A DNA stretch of 64,000 nt from Rhodoferax potami (GCF_032193765.1 NZ_JAVBIJ010000001.1:992001-1056000), one strand, 5' to 3'; shown: positions 21,672 to 31,611, counted from the first letter of the stretch. Numbers and translations are program-made. Notes: generated by a model from the sequence alone, not told the origin.

Positions 21672-22595
21672 ATGGTTGGTATGCGTAGTTTGTGGTTTGG
21701 TGTTGCGGGTGCCGCGGTACTGGTGGTGGCGGGTTGTGGCTCCAAGCCCATTACCCGTGCGCCTGTCGAGGATCGCTCCAGCCAAGCGCCGCAACAAACG
21801 GTGAGCACCGACCCGCGCACCCAAGCGGTCAAGCAGCCTCCTGGCTTTGAGAATGCAGGCAAACCGGGCTATTACACCGTCAAGCCCGGCGATACGCTGA
21901 TTCGTATTGGCTTGGAAAGCGGCCAAAGTCATAAAGACATCGCACGCTGGAACGCGCTGGACAACCCCAACAAAATTGAAGTGGGCCAAGTACTGCGGAT
22001 CGTGCAGCCGGTAGCGGTTACAGAAGCTGCAGGTACCAAGCCTGTGGCAAGCAGTAGCAGCACTGTGACGGCGCTGCCACCCGCTAGCGGGCAGTCTTCG
22101 GCGGCGAGTGCGCCGGCCAGAGCGGCCTCCGCCACCACCGCAGCAGCGAGTGCACCGGCCAAGGCAGCATCTGCTCCTGCCAGTGCGCCTGCGGTTGCGG
22201 CAGTTACCCCCGCTGCCGCGAGCGACGATGCAGTCGCTTGGATGTGGCCGGGCAATGGAGCAGTGCTAGCTGGCTTTGATGAAGTCAAAAACAAAGGCTT
22301 GGACATCGGCGGGAATGCCGGTGACCCCGTTTTGGCAGCGGGTGAGGGGAAAGTCGTGTACGCCGGCGCCGGATTGCGCGGCTATGGCAACCTGATCATC
22401 CTTAAGCACAACAACACCTTCTTGACGGCCTATGCCCATAACCAGACCTTGCTGGTGAAAGAAGACCAGACGGTGAAGAAGGGTCAAAAGATCGCCGAAA
22501 TGGGCAGCACCGATGCAGATCGCGTCAAGTTGCATTTCGAGGTTCGCCGCCAAGGCAAACCGGTGGATCCGATGAAATACCTCCCCGCTCGTTAG
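21672..22595 (+). CDS. nlpD: murein hydrolase activator lipoprotein NlpD
   Basis: NlpD activates periplasmic amidases during cell separation. The 307-residue lipoprotein has lipobox VVAGC (Cys22), a LysM domain at about 66-112 (GYYTVKPGDTLIRIGLESGQ), an Ala/Ser/Pro-rich linker (about 114-183), and a C-terminal M23-like domain. The M23 zinc site is degenerate: the usual HxxxD is replaced by KNKGLDIGG, and the HxH by KLHFEV. This fits an activator rather than an active peptidase. It sits 14 bp after pcm. rpoS, which often follows nlpD, is not present; rlmD comes next. Confidence 0.94.
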   Translation: MVGMRSLWFGVAGAAVLVVAGCGSKPITRAPVEDRSSQAPQQTVSTDPRTQAVKQPPGFENAGKPGYYTVKPGDTLIRIGLESGQSHKDIARWNALDNPNKIEVGQVLRIVQPVAVTEAAGTKPVASSSSTVTALPPASGQSSAASAPARAASATTAAASAPAKAASAPASAPAVAAVTPAAASDDAVAWMWPGNGAVLAGFDEVKNKGLDIGGNAGDPVLAAGEGKVVYAGAGLRGYGNLIILKHNNTFLTAYAHNQTLLVKEDQTVKKGQKIAEMGSTDADRVKLHFEVRRQGKPVDPMKYLPAR

Positions 22596-22689
22596 GCCGC
22601 TGAGGCTTTTTTCTATCGGGTACACAGCCCGCAGCGAGATCGGCGCGGAGTTGTGGAGGTGATGCGGTCGGACCTGAGACAATTCAGGG

Positions 22690-24159
22690 ATGACTGACGA
22701 ACACAACAATGACACAGCGGCCACGCCGCAGCTGCCTGATGGCTGGCTGGCAGTGAAATCTCTAGACCTCGAAGCTCAGGGGGTCGCCCACCGGCCTGAC
22801 GGCAAAGTGGTGTTTATCGAAGGGGCGCTCCCATTTGAAGTGGTGAGTGCTCAGATGCACCGCAGCAAGGCCAGTTTCGAGAAGGGCACTCTGACTGAGA
22901 TCCACATCGAGTCTTCCCAGCGGGTGCAGCCTGCGTGCCCGCACTTTGGTCTGCATGAAGGCGCCTGCGGCGGCTGCAAGATGCAGCACTTGCACGTAGG
23001 GGCCCAAGTGGCCGTGAAGCAACGTGTATTGGAAGACAACCTGCATCACATCGGCAAACTCAAGCCGGACAATGTGGTGCGGCCTATCGAGGGGCCCTCG
23101 TGGGGCTACCGCTACCGTGGTCGTTTGTCCGTGCGTTTTGTTCGGAAAAAGGGTGCGGTGCTGATCGGCTTCCATGAGCGCAAGAGCCGCTATGTGGCGG
23201 ATATGAAGGTCTGCCACGTGCTGGCTCCGAGGGTCAGCGCGATGCTGATACCCTTGCGTCAGCTGATCGAATCCATGGACGCCGTGGAAACCATTCCGCA
23301 ACTTGAGCTCGCCATGGGCGACATCAGCGACCAACAAGACAATCAGGCTGGCGTTATTGCGTTGGTCCTGCGCCATATGGAGCCGCTGTCGGAGGCTGAC
23401 AAAGCCCGCCTGCGGGCCTTTGCAGCGACCCAGGCGGGTTTGCAATGGTGGTTGCAGCCCAAGGGCCCTGAAACCATTCACCGCCTTGACGAGTTGCCGG
23501 GCCATGAGACCGGAGAGTTGGCCTACAGCCTGCCTGACTTTGGCATCACCATGCCGTTCCGCCCGACCGATTTCACGCAGGTCAACCCCCACATCAACCG
23601 GGTGCTGGTCTCAAGGGCGCTGGGTCTTTTGCAGGTGGAGAAGACTGAACGTGTGATTGATTGGTTCTGCGGCTTGGGCAACTTCACCCTGCCACTGGCT
23701 ACCCAAGCGCGCGAAGTGTTGGGTATTGAAGGGGCTGAAGCCCTAGTGGCCCGTTCGCGTGAAAACCTGGTCTTTAATTCCAAGCGAAAAGCGGCTGCAG
23801 CGCCCGCAGAATCTCCGCTCGCAGCTACTGAATTTGTAGCGCGCAACCTGTTTGAAATGACGCCTGAGCTGTTGATTGCGGATGGCTCCGCCGACAAGTG
23901 GCTGATAGACCCCCCGCGTGAGGGTGCCTATGCGCTGGTGCAAGCCTTGGCAGCGCTGTGCCAGCAGCCCGAGCTGCGCAAGGGCTGGACACCGCCCAAG
24001 CGCATTGTGTATGTGAGCTGCGCGCCTGCCACTTTGGCCCGGGACGCTGGAGTGCTGGTCAATGAGGCCGGTTACACCTGCTCTAAGGCTGGCGTGGTGA
24101 ACATGTTCCCCCACACGGCGCACGTGGAGAGCATTGCCGTGTTCGAGCGGAACGACTGA
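22690..24159 (+). CDS. rlmD: 23S rRNA (uracil-1939-C5)-methyltransferase
   Basis: RlmD methylates U1939 of 23S rRNA using SAM. The 489-residue protein has an N-terminal TRAM-like domain, a 4Fe-4S cysteine set ([19 protein letters not shown]), a SAM-binding [14 protein letters not shown] motif, and the catalytic-Cys segment [15 protein letters not shown]. The stretch around residues 354-378 ([20 protein letters not shown]) is longer and more Ala-rich than I expect, and may be an in-frame insertion. It follows nlpD after 94 bp with no intervening gene. Confidence 0.94.
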   Translation: MTDEHNNDTAATPQLPDGWLAVKSLDLEAQGVAHRPDGKVVFIEGALPFEVVSAQMHRSKASFEKGTLTEIHIESSQRVQPACPHFGLHEGACGGCKMQHLHVGAQVAVKQRVLEDNLHHIGKLKPDNVVRPIEGPSWGYRYRGRLSVRFVRKKGAVLIGFHERKSRYVADMKVCHVLAPRVSAMLIPLRQLIESMDAVETIPQLELAMGDISDQQDNQAGVIALVLRHMEPLSEADKARLRAFAATQAGLQWWLQPKGPETIHRLDELPGHETGELAYSLPDFGITMPFRPTDFTQVNPHINRVLVSRALGLLQVEKTERVIDWFCGLGNFTLPLATQAREVLGIEGAEALVARSRENLVFNSKRKAAAAPAESPLAATEFVARNLFEMTPELLIADGSADKWLIDPPREGAYALVQALAALCQQPELRKGWTPPKRIVYVSCAPATLARDAGVLVNEAGYTCSKAGVVNMFPHTAHVESIAVFERND

Positions 24160-24176
24160 GCCCTTGGCGCTAAGCA

Positions 24177-24551
24177 CTAACCTTTGGGTTTGGCCTTGGA
24201 TTTTGCTTTGGGATCTTCCTCTTCCTCCGTGATCACGGCCTCGGCTGGCTGTGCTGGTGGCGGAGGTGGAGGAGGTTTCAAGCCTTGGGGTGCAACACCT
24301 TCGATTTTGTTTTCGCGCATGTAGAGATCCATCTCTTTCCAGCCGTTGAAAATGGCGGATTTGGATGCTTTCTCGTTGAGCGAGTAGCAGTCTTCAATAC
24401 TGCGCAGCCCGTGCCGGCAGGCGCTGCCGATGGCTTTGGCCTCCGCTTCGCGTTGGGCGATCTTCGGGTCGGCCATTGCTGCCTGAATCGATTGCAGATC
24501 GCAACCTGAGAGCAGCAAGGGGAGTAGCAACAGAAGAGGGCGTAGTGTCAT
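24177..24551 (-). CDS. small hypothetical lipoprotein
   Basis: I do not recognise a family. The 124-residue product has a lipoprotein signal (MTLRPLLLLLPLLLSGC, Cys17) and a charged central region with two further cysteines (ACRHGLRSIEDC) that could form a disulfide. An eight-proline run and an acidic EEEEDPKAKSKAKPKG tail follow. It is probably an outer-membrane-anchored periplasmic protein. It is convergent with rlmD and starts 54 bp after a bidirectional terminator. Confidence 0.75.
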   Translation of the reverse strand: MTLRPLLLLLPLLLSGCDLQSIQAAMADPKIAQREAEAKAIGSACRHGLRSIEDCYSLNEKASKSAIFNGWKEMDLYMRENKIEGVAPQGLKPPPPPPPAQPAEAVITEEEEDPKAKSKAKPKG

Positions 24552-24604
24552 AGGGCGGATGAAGTGCTACTGGTGTTATCGGCATTCCGGTGTTGATATT
24601 GACA

Positions 24605-24635
24605 ACAAAAAAGGCCCCTCGGGGCCTTTTTTGTT
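24605..24635. terminator. bidirectional rho-independent terminator
   Basis: AAAAAAGGCCCC pairs with GGGGCCTTTTTT around a 2-nt loop. It lies 35 bp beyond the stop of the minus-strand BI-1 gene and insulates it from the small lipoprotein gene. Confidence 0.9.
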
Positions 24636-24669
24636 GAGCGCATGCTGCCATCTGCGGCAGCTATCCCGC

Positions 24670-25365
24670 TTAGTCGCGTTCGCCGCCGAAAATGCCCAAC
24701 AGAGCAAGCAAGTTCTGGAACACGTTCACGATGTTCAGGTACAGGCTTAGAGTCGCGGTGATGTAGTTGGTTTCGCCGCCGTCCACGATGCGCTTTACGT
24801 CGTACAGCATCCAGAAGCTGAAGATGCCGATGGCAGCCATGGACAAGGCCATCATGCCGGCAGTAGAGCCCACGAAAGCGTTTACCAAGCCGCCCACGAT
24901 CAACACGATAGTGCCTACAAACAACCATTTACCCATACCGCTCAGGTCGCGCTTGATCACGGTGGCCAAGCTGGCCATGGCGAAGAACACACCTGCGGTG
25001 CCGGCAAATGCGGTCATGATGAGTTGAGGGCCATTGCTAAAGCCCAGGGTGCGCTGGATCAGGGGAGACATCATCAGCCCCATGAAGAAAGTGAAGCCCA
25101 GCAGCACAGGGACGCCAGCAGCAGAATTCTTGGTCTTTTCGATGGCGAAAATGAAGCCGAAGGCGATGGCCATGAACAGCACGAAGCCAAGGATGCCGCT
25201 GAAAATAGGGCCCAAGTTCATCGCCACACCGACCCAAGCGCCCACCACGGTGGGAATCATGCTCAGTGAGAGCAGCCAATATGTGTTGCGCAGCACCTTG
25301 TTGCGTTGCGCGGTTGATGCGCCATAGCCCAGGCTCTGGCCAAAGGTAGTAGTGCGATCGGTCAT
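24670..25365 (-). CDS. Bax inhibitor-1/YccA family membrane protein
   Basis: This is a 231-residue protein with about seven transmembrane helices, the TMBIM/BI-1 architecture. Typical segments are LRNTYWLLSLSMIPTVVGA, GLMMSPLIQRTLGFSNG and the C-terminal FVGSTAGMMALSMAAIGIFSFWMLYDVKRIVDGGETNYI. Bacterial members such as YccA interact with FtsH or leak Ca2+/H+; the precise role here is unknown. ATG at 25365 was chosen because the protein then starts MTDRTTTFGQ. Confidence 0.92.
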   Translation of the reverse strand: MTDRTTTFGQSLGYGASTAQRNKVLRNTYWLLSLSMIPTVVGAWVGVAMNLGPIFSGILGFVLFMAIAFGFIFAIEKTKNSAAGVPVLLGFTFFMGLMMSPLIQRTLGFSNGPQLIMTAFAGTAGVFFAMASLATVIKRDLSGMGKWLFVGTIVLIVGGLVNAFVGSTAGMMALSMAAIGIFSFWMLYDVKRIVDGGETNYITATLSLYLNIVNVFQNLLALLGIFGGERD

Positions 25366-25574
25366 GGTGTAACTCCAGTTGTTGACTGCCTGAGTCGCGC
25401 ACATGCACGGTTACAGCAAGCAGTGCAAACATTCTAGGCCTTCGTGCTGCCACCCCCACGGTTTGTATGCTTATTCTTGTCAATTCGGGTAGGGGTGATC
25501 TGAGTGCAAGCGGGGTAAAAGGACTCCGCGTTTGGTTATGCTCAGGGTTTTCACCCTTATCACTTGCACATCCT

Positions 25575-25982
25575 ATGAAAACCAAAGCCGTTCTCGAATT
25601 TGCCGACGTCACCGCCATCGCCGCCGCCGCTCAGGCAGAAGCTGCGAAACACAGCTGGGCCGTGAGTATTGCCATCGTGGACGATGGTGGTCATTTGTTG
25701 TCATTCCAGCGCCTGGATGGCGCGGCTCCCATCTCTTCTCACATTGCACCCGGAAAAGCGCGCACCGCCGCTTTGGGGCGCCGCGAGAGCAAAGTGTATG
25801 AAGACATGATCAACGGCGGCCGCGTGTCCTTTTTGAGCGCGCCCAACCTCGATGCCCTGCTGGAAGGCGGCGTGCCGATCATGAAGGATGGCCAATGTTT
25901 GGGCGCGGTGGGTGTGAGCGGCGTGAAGTCGAACGAAGACGCCCAGATCGCCAAAGCCGGTATTGCTGCTATTGGTCTGTAA
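25575..25982 (+). CDS. GlcG/HbpS-like (DUF336) protein
   Basis: This is a 135-residue single-domain protein of the GlcG/HbpS family. It has the hallmark WAVSIAIVDDGGHLLSFQRLDGA, KARTAALGRRES and LGAVGVSG segments. Some members bind haem and others sit in glycolate operons, so function is uncertain. The position next to a TonB/hemP iron cluster (convergent) makes a haem-related role possible but unproven. A hairpin terminator follows immediately. Confidence 0.88.
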   Translation: MKTKAVLEFADVTAIAAAAQAEAAKHSWAVSIAIVDDGGHLLSFQRLDGAAPISSHIAPGKARTAALGRRESKVYEDMINGGRVSFLSAPNLDALLEGGVPIMKDGQCLGAVGVSGVKSNEDAQIAKAGIAAIGL

Positions 25983-25991
25983 GTCGACCGA

Positions 25992-26053
25992 TTGCTATTA
26001 AAAAGATAGCGGGTAGTGCACGTTCTATGTGCGCTACCCGCTATTTTTATAGT
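25992..26053 (+). repeat. dispersed palindromic repeat, copy I, acting as terminator
   Basis: The head GCTATTAAAAAGATAGC runs into a long hairpin, GATAGCGGGTAG-TGCAC / GTGC-GCTACCCGCTATTTTT (26005-26047), which ends in a T-run. It lies between the convergent GlcG-like and hemP genes, so it can terminate both. Confidence 0.7.
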
Positions 26054-26060
26054 GATGCTG

Positions 26061-26282
26061 CTATTTGGTCAGAATCAATTTACCTGCCTTCGTGGTTTGC
26101 AGGCGGTAGCGCTGGCCGTTGTATTCAATGTCCACACTCTGGCGCTCGCCGAGCAGTGTGCTCGCCTTGACAACCCGGTTGCCAGCGCTATCGACCGGCT
26201 TGGAAGCGTTGCGCCGCTCCCCGGACACGAGCGGGCTGGGCATGGGGGCAAGGGTGCCGGGTAGTGTCTGAGGGGATTCCAT
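26061..26282 (-). CDS. hemP: hemin uptake protein HemP family
   Basis: The 73-residue protein ends with IEYNGQRYRLQTTKAGKLILTK, matching the conserved HemP C-terminus (Y-x-L-x2-T-x2-GKLILTK). The N-terminal half is variable and Pro/Ser-rich. HemP is found with haem or iron uptake genes; its mechanism is not settled. It starts 24 bp after exbD and is the last gene of the tonB-exbB-exbD run. Confidence 0.88.
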   Translation of the reverse strand: MESPQTLPGTLAPMPSPLVSGERRNASKPVDSAGNRVVKASTLLGERQSVDIEYNGQRYRLQTTKAGKLILTK

Positions 26283-26306
26283 ACGTCAAGTCGATATGCG
26301 TTGCGC

Positions 26307-26729
26307 TCAGCGTGTCGGCTCGGAGATGAACCCGATTTTGCGCAGCCCCGCCTGTTGGGCGGACGCCATGGCTTGTGCCACGAATTCGTAGCGCACAGCT
26401 TTGTCCCCGCGGATATGCAATTCCGGTTGCGGATCCTTGCCGGCCTCGGCTTGCAGTACCCCGCTCAGGGCATCGCTGGCAACCAGCGATTGGTTCAGAA
26501 AATAAGCGCCTTGCGCGTCCACACTCAGTTGCAGTGTTTCCGGCTTGACTTGTTCAGGCTGGCTCGTGGCGGTTGGTAGCTCTACATTGACAGCGTGTTT
26601 CATCACCGGCACGGTAATGATGAAGATGATGAGCAGCACCAACATCACATCGACCAGCGGTGTCATATTGATCTCGTTCATGACCTCGGCGTCGCTGTCT
26701 GAGCCAGCGTCTTGCATTCCAAATGACAT
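26307..26729 (-). CDS. exbD: biopolymer transport protein ExbD
   Basis: ExbD is the inner-membrane partner of ExbB in the proton-driven motor that energises TonB. The 140-residue protein has a short cytoplasmic tail (EINMTPLVDVMLVLLIIFIIT) whose transmembrane helix contains the essential Asp (PLVDVML). A periplasmic domain follows. It lies 18 bp after exbB. Confidence 0.96.
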   Translation of the reverse strand: MSFGMQDAGSDSDAEVMNEINMTPLVDVMLVLLIIFIITVPVMKHAVNVELPTATSQPEQVKPETLQLSVDAQGAYFLNQSLVASDALSGVLQAEAGKDPQPELHIRGDKAVRYEFVAQAMASAQQAGLRKIGFISEPTR

Positions 26730-26747
26730 GGGGGCTCCTTGGGCGGA

Positions 26748-27467
26748 TCAGGCTTTTTTCATGGCGACGACTTTGCTGTCACCGCTTTGGACGTGGGTGA
26801 CCCGTGCGCCTGTCACAAAGTAGGCGTGCAAATCGTGGGCGAAACGGTTGAGCTTGGTCAGGATGGACTTGTTGCCACGCACCAGCGCGTTGTAGCCCAG
26901 CACTGCCGGGATGGCCACAGCCAAGCCCAAGGCGGTCATGATCAACGCCTCGCCGATCGGACCGGCGACCTTGTCGATAGTGGCTTGGCCTGATGCGCCA
27001 ATGCCCATGAGTGCGTGGTAGATGCCCCAAACGGTTCCAAACAACCCTACGAAAGGTGCCGTCGAGCCGACCGACGCCAACACAGCCAAGCCGCTCTGGA
27101 AGCGTGCGGTGCTGTCATCAATGCTGTTGCGCAAGGCGCGGCTGATCCAGTCGCTGATGTCCAGGGCGTCATGCAATTGGGTTTGGGTGTGGCGGTGGTG
27201 GGCGGTGGCTTCTTGCCCCGAGCGCGCCAATTGAACAAACGGGTTGTCGACCGGGTTGCCCAGGGTCGTCATGCCCGATTCAAAGTCAGCGCTATGCCAG
27301 AAACTTTCGGTGCGGCCTGCGAGCGACTTGAACTTGAAGATGTCGAGGGCCTTGATCAGGATCACGATCCACGATGCCAAGGACATGCCGAGCAGCAAAA
27401 CTGCTACCGATTTGGTGACCCAGTCGCCTTGGTTCCAGAGGGTGATGAGGCCGAGTTGAGATTCCAT
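26748..27467 (-). CDS. exbB: biopolymer transport protein ExbB
   Basis: This is a MotA/TolQ/ExbB proton channel subunit, 239 residues. The first transmembrane helix (VAVLLLGMSLASWIVILIKAL) and two later ones (LAVLASVGSTAPFVGLFGTVWGI and GEALIMTALGLAVAIPAVLGYN) match the ExbB core. ATG at 27467 gives MESQLGLITLWNQGDW, the usual N-terminus; the longer frame was rejected. It works with ExbD and TonB for outer-membrane receptor energisation. Confidence 0.96.
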   Translation of the reverse strand: MESQLGLITLWNQGDWVTKSVAVLLLGMSLASWIVILIKALDIFKFKSLAGRTESFWHSADFESGMTTLGNPVDNPFVQLARSGQEATAHHRHTQTQLHDALDISDWISRALRNSIDDSTARFQSGLAVLASVGSTAPFVGLFGTVWGIYHALMGIGASGQATIDKVAGPIGEALIMTALGLAVAIPAVLGYNALVRGNKSILTKLNRFAHDLHAYFVTGARVTHVQSGDSKVVAMKKA

Positions 27468-27513
27468 AAATAGCTCCGAAGAAAAACGAATTGAATAAAA
27501 GAGAAAGCGTGGA

Positions 27514-28239
27514 CTAGCGTGTGAGCTGCCAGTTAAGGGGTACGTCAAACCACATGCCCTGTGCGACACCAGCGCGCTTGCCCGGTGCATAGCGCCATTT
27601 CAGAGCGGTCTCTACCGAGGCTTGATCCAAGCGGTCAAATCCGCTGCTTTGCTTGACACTGGCCTGGCTGGGTTGCCCGTCAGCATCGATGAATACCCTC
27701 ACCACGACGCGGCCTTGCTCACCCAAACGCTTGCTGATTGCGGGGTAGGCAGGCTTGGTGTTGTTCAGGTAATCGGCATCGCTGGAAGGCAATTCGATCT
27801 TTGGCGGAGCCGGTGGTGCGGGCGGGGCTGCAGGTGCATTGCTACTGCCAGTGGCATTGCTTTGCGTAGCCGCCGTTGCTGCAGGGGTTGCCGCTGACGG
27901 TGCCGGTGTATTGGCAGAGGGTGCAATCGCCAAGGGCGCGGGTTGAGGTGCCACCGTGGGTGTGGGTGCAGGCACTGGAGGTGTCGTTTGTTTGGTGGTG
28001 ACTGTTTTGGTGGGTGTTTTGGGCTGTGGGGTGGCACGCGGTGCGGGTGGTGGCGATGCGGGGGTGACAAACTCCACCAGGATTTCGGCGGGTACGACCA
28101 CCTCTACGACGCGCTTGAGCAAGCCACTCTGCACGGCCCACAAAACCGCCACGTGGAAGGCAACCACCGTCAGGACGATGCTGGTGTTACGACTGAAGGC
28201 GGGAAGTGCGCCAAAACGTGGAAGTGCAAAAGTAGACAT
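27514..28239 (-). CDS. tonB: energy transducer TonB
   Basis: TonB spans the periplasm and transmits proton-motive force to outer-membrane receptors. The 241-residue protein has an N-terminal anchor (SIVLTVVAFHVAVLWAVQSG) with the conserved His in the helix. A long Pro/Thr/Ala-rich spacer (about 50-145) follows, then the TonB C-terminal domain (YPAISKRLGEQGRVVVRVFI ... ALKWRYAPGKRAG). It is first of the tonB-exbB-exbD-hemP run. Confidence 0.95.
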   Translation of the reverse strand: MSTFALPRFGALPAFSRNTSIVLTVVAFHVAVLWAVQSGLLKRVVEVVVPAEILVEFVTPASPPPAPRATPQPKTPTKTVTTKQTTPPVPAPTPTVAPQPAPLAIAPSANTPAPSAATPAATAATQSNATGSSNAPAAPPAPPAPPKIELPSSDADYLNNTKPAYPAISKRLGEQGRVVVRVFIDADGQPSQASVKQSSGFDRLDQASVETALKWRYAPGKRAGVAQGMWFDVPLNWQLTR

Positions 28240-28282
28240 AGGCAGTAAAAATCATCAAGGGCGTTGAGCGTGGCCAGTGGCC

Positions 28283-28966
28283 TCAGGTGTCGGCCCACAT
28301 GCGCAGCATGTTGTGGTAGACGCCCGTGAGTGCTGTGGTTTCTTCCGAATCGCCGTGCCGGCGACGCATGGCCAGCAAATTCATGTCGAGCTCGTAGAGC
28401 ATGCGGCGTTGCTCGTCGCTGCGAACCAGGCTCTCAATCCAGAAAAAGCAGGCGATGCGGTGCCCGCGGGTCACGGGTTTGACCTGGTGCAGGCTGGTGC
28501 CGGGGTAGAGCACCGCGTGACCCGCCGGCAGCTTGACGGTCTTTTCGCCGTAGGTGTCGGCGATCGTGAGTTCGCCGCCGTCATAGTCCTCAGGGTCATT
28601 GAGGAACACGGTGCACGACACATCCGTTCGCAATCGCTGCCCGTTGCCGGGCATGTAGCGAATGGCGCCATCGATGTGGTTGCCGTAGAAGTTACTGTCA
28701 CCCCCGTACCGGTTGACACGGGGTGGAAACACTTTTTTAGGCAGTGCCGCAGAAAAGAAGGTGGTGTTGCGGTCCAGACCCCGCAGCACCAGTTCGCGGA
28801 TGCTGCGGGCAATGTCACCCTCGTGGTCCAGTTGCTCGTTGTTTTTGACCTGCCTGGCCAACTCACCGGTGCCTTTGCGCCCATCCGTCCAAGGAGCCTC
28901 CTTCAACAGGTGCTGGGCATGGGCGACCTCGTCAGAGGTCAGCAGATCGGGCAGGTGCAAAAGCAT
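28283..28966 (-). CDS. piuC: Fe(II)/2-oxoglutarate dioxygenase, PiuC/YbiX PKHD-type
   Basis: This is a PKHD-type hydroxylase of 227 residues. The double-stranded beta-helix iron ligands appear as the HxD motif in [13 protein letters not shown] and a distal His in [15 protein letters not shown], where the Arg is the 2-oxoglutarate anchor. PiuC homologues are encoded next to catecholate siderophore receptors, as here, with the receptor 29 bp upstream. The protein is cytoplasmic; its substrate is unknown, possibly a siderophore component. Confidence 0.93.
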   Translation of the reverse strand: MLLHLPDLLTSDEVAHAQHLLKEAPWTDGRKGTGELARQVKNNEQLDHEGDIARSIRELVLRGLDRNTTFFSAALPKKVFPPRVNRYGGDSNFYGNHIDGAIRYMPGNGQRLRTDVSCTVFLNDPEDYDGGELTIADTYGEKTVKLPAGHAVLYPGTSLHQVKPVTRGHRIACFFWIESLVRSDEQRRMLYELDMNLLAMRRRHGDSEETTALTGVYHNMLRMWADT

Positions 28967-28995
28967 GGCAGTGGTTGGCAGGTAAGGACGCTGGC

Positions 28996-31236
28996 TTAGA
29001 ACTTCAGGTTTAAAGTGGCTTGCAGATTCCGGCCGGGGCCAGGTGTGTAGAAGCTGGTGTACAGACCATCTGCGTACAACTTGTCCAGTGCGTTGGTCAG
29101 GTTGACTTTGAGCACTGCTTTTTCGTTGAACTTGTACTCGCCCATCAGGTCGAGGGTGGCGTAGCCGGGTGCAAAGAAGCCGGGATTGCGGTTAGGTGAC
29201 TGCTCGCTGCGGAAGTTCACGCCAGTGCCTGCACGGAATTGGGGGGTGAACTGATAGGTGGTCCACACTGTTCCGCTATGGACGGGAGTCAAGGAAGGTC
29301 GATCGCCGACACGGTCACCCGCTGTGTTCTGAGAGCAGGTTCCTGTAGCAGGGCACGGGGCTGCCGCATCCACCATGGCGTCGGGCATCCACATGTAGGA
29401 GCCGTAAATCTCCCACTTGGGGGTCAACATGCCTGAGGCGTCAATTTCAAGCCCGGTGGCATGGCGCTGACCGGACAGCACCGGTGTTGCTGCGGCATTG
29501 TCAGGGTCGGTGTTGCGTTCGTTGAACTTCACTGACTGGAAGATCGCCAGACGCGTGGTGTAGCGCTTGTCTGCGGAGTCCAGCTTGGCACCGATTTCCA
29601 CGTTTCGGCTTTGTTCCGGTTTCGCATTGGAGTTACCGGCGCTGTAGGAATAGGTGTCACCGGAGGTGTTGAAGGATGTTCCCCAAGAAAAGTGGAACGA
29701 GCTCAGCTCAGTGGGCTGGTACATCACGCCAACCCGCTGACTCCAATTGGCAATATTCTGCTCAAAGGCTGCCGTTTTCACGCCAGCTGCGTCTTCCGTG
29801 ATGTAGTTGCCGCGCATGCGATCAAAGCGCAATCCACCCAGTACTTTCCAATGCTCGGCCACTTGCACCAAGTCCATGGCGTACAGGCCGAGGTTATCTG
29901 CCTGGAACGCACCGGAGCGCGTCACGATTCGGGCCGACTCGTCCACCGAAGCTCCGTCGTTAGGAGTGCCGACGGTGGTCGCGGGGCGGGATACGCCGCC
30001 AGTGGCGCGGAATACGTTTTTGTTCTCTTGGCCAAAATCCACGCCAGTGAACAACTCATGCTTCACGCCAAAGGCCGAGAACTTCTTGGTGTAATCCGTT
30101 TGCAGATACACCGAGTTCAGGTCTTGGATCTTGTTTTGAGCGCCGCGGGTTAAAACGGTGGCATCAGTGAAGTTGTTGATGCCGGTGCCTGTGGCGTAGT
30201 TCCAAAGGGTGGCACGCTGGTCGCGGGTGTAAACGCCACGGCGCACCGAGGTTTTCAGCTCGCTGTCGTCGTCAAAGCGGTGGGTGTGGCTAGCGGTGAT
30301 GTAGTCTGCGGTCCCCTTGTTGTAGTCGCTGGCCATGCCGTAATAGGTTTGGGGGGCGATAGCGCTGTTCAGGACCGAGCTCGTGGTTGCTGTTGCGGAA
30401 GTGGGGCGGATCCAGCGCACGCCGTAGTTGATCCCGTTGTCGTTGTCCAGTGACATGAGTCCCACCGAGAACTCGTCCTTGGTGCCGATGCCCCAGCGGT
30501 AGTTAGCGGCGATACCGCGTTTGTCGATGCTGCTGCCCGCGGCGTTGTTGTCCGCTTTGGTAACCATGGCATTGATACGCAGGCCCGAGTCTTCACCGGT
30601 TTGGATGTTGAAATCGCCTGTCACCCGGCGGTAGTTGTACATGCCAACGGTGGTGCTGATTTCATGGTCGTCAATGGCACGACCTTGCTTGCTGCTTTGG
30701 TTGACAGCGCCCCCGGTGGAACCGCGGCCGAACAGCATGGATGCGGAGCCGCGCAGCAGTTCGATTTTGTCGCTGTTGAAGGTGTCGCGGTCGTAGAACG
30801 CAGGGTCGCGCATGCCGTCTACAAAAATGTCGCCGGTTTGCGCCAGCGAGAAGCCGCGCAGGCGGATGTCTTCTTCTCCACCCTCTGCAGCCAGGAATGT
30901 GACGCCAGCGGTGTTGTGCAGCACGTCTTTCAGGGTGTCAAGGTTACGGTCGTCGACCAGCTTTTCAGTCACTACGGTGATGGACTGGGGAATGTCGCGC
31001 AGCTCTTGTTTGCCTTTGCCGATTGATGTTGTGGTGGCGCGCACGGAGTCTTTGCCCTGTGCCTCTTCGGCCTTTTCGGTGATCGTGACGGGTTTGAGTG
31101 TTTTGACGGCTTCCGTCCCGGTGTCTTGGGCTACCGCAGAAAAAGATCCTGCCAGCAGCATCGCGCCCAGAGGGAGCAAGGTCGCAGGGTTGGCCGCCAA
31201 AGGCGTCGGGGAAGGGAAGGGGCGAGTAGTGGGCAT
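28996..31236 (-). CDS. TonB-dependent siderophore receptor (Fiu/PiuA-like)
   Basis: This is an outer-membrane receptor of 746 residues. A signal peptide ends near AVAQ (about residue 37). The TonB-box-like [10 protein letters not shown] is followed by a plug domain ([21 protein letters not shown] ... [26 protein letters not shown]). A 22-stranded barrel ends in LQATLNLKF with terminal Phe, as required for Bam insertion. Sequence style and pairing with piuC suggest a catecholate siderophore substrate. ATG at 31236 starts a good signal peptide; the 16-residue upstream extension was rejected. Confidence 0.94.
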   Translation of the reverse strand: MPTTRPFPSPTPLAANPATLLPLGAMLLAGSFSAVAQDTGTEAVKTLKPVTITEKAEEAQGKDSVRATTTSIGKGKQELRDIPQSITVVTEKLVDDRNLDTLKDVLHNTAGVTFLAAEGGEEDIRLRGFSLAQTGDIFVDGMRDPAFYDRDTFNSDKIELLRGSASMLFGRGSTGGAVNQSSKQGRAIDDHEISTTVGMYNYRRVTGDFNIQTGEDSGLRINAMVTKADNNAAGSSIDKRGIAANYRWGIGTKDEFSVGLMSLDNDNGINYGVRWIRPTSATATTSSVLNSAIAPQTYYGMASDYNKGTADYITASHTHRFDDDSELKTSVRRGVYTRDQRATLWNYATGTGINNFTDATVLTRGAQNKIQDLNSVYLQTDYTKKFSAFGVKHELFTGVDFGQENKNVFRATGGVSRPATTVGTPNDGASVDESARIVTRSGAFQADNLGLYAMDLVQVAEHWKVLGGLRFDRMRGNYITEDAAGVKTAAFEQNIANWSQRVGVMYQPTELSSFHFSWGTSFNTSGDTYSYSAGNSNAKPEQSRNVEIGAKLDSADKRYTTRLAIFQSVKFNERNTDPDNAAATPVLSGQRHATGLEIDASGMLTPKWEIYGSYMWMPDAMVDAAAPCPATGTCSQNTAGDRVGDRPSLTPVHSGTVWTTYQFTPQFRAGTGVNFRSEQSPNRNPGFFAPGYATLDLMGEYKFNEKAVLKVNLTNALDKLYADGLYTSFYTPGPGRNLQATLNLKF

Positions 31237-31321
31237 AGCGCTCTCAACGTTCAATGAAAAGAATTTGCTGGCTATGTCTCCCACCGGCAGTGCGGTCTTG
31301 GACGTGGCTTGCTAACGTGTC

Positions 31322-31350
31322 AACTAAACAAGAAGCATTCCTGTTTAGTT
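31322..31350. repeat. inverted repeat between bfd and the receptor gene
   Basis: AACTAAACA and TGTTTAGTT form a perfect 9-bp stem with an 11-nt loop. No T-run follows on the minus strand. It may therefore be an RNA processing or partial attenuation element, or an operator, inside the bfd-receptor spacer. Confidence 0.45.
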
Positions 31351-31362
31351 TTAAAAAATGAC

Positions 31363-31578
31363 CTACAGATGGCGGGTCATGGTGATGGTTTTCCAGGCGC
31401 CGTGCACCATAGTGGCGTTGGCGTGGCAGCGCTCAACGACCTCGCGGGCACAGTCTTCACAGCGGCCACATTGAGTTGCCACGCCCAGATCGATCTGGAT
31501 GTCTTCAAAGCTCTTGCCTTCACTGGCGTGAAGGTGAATCTCTTTGTCGGATACGCGGTGGCAGACACAAACAATCAT
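31363..31578 (-). CDS. bfd: bacterioferritin-associated ferredoxin
   Basis: Bfd is a small [2Fe-2S] protein that reduces haem in bacterioferritin and so releases stored iron. The 71-residue protein has the four ligands C4, C6, C37 and C40 (MIVCVCHRVSD and TQCGRC). It heads the minus-strand iron run (bfd, receptor, piuC, tonB, exbB, exbD, hemP), although a 126-bp spacer separates it from the receptor. bfr is about 6 kb away. A Fur-box-like palindrome lies upstream. Confidence 0.94.
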   Translation of the reverse strand: MIVCVCHRVSDKEIHLHASEGKSFEDIQIDLGVATQCGRCEDCAREVVERCHANATMVHGAWKTITMTRHL

Positions 31579-31611
31579 GGGTGGTCCGGTGCTGTGGAAA
31601 AATTGAATTGT

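Noticed and set aside
21941..22260. Ala/Ser/Pro-rich low-complexity stretch in nlpD as a possible tandem repeat array
   Set aside because: It is a normal flexible linker between LysM and M23-like domains; no regular DNA repeat unit.
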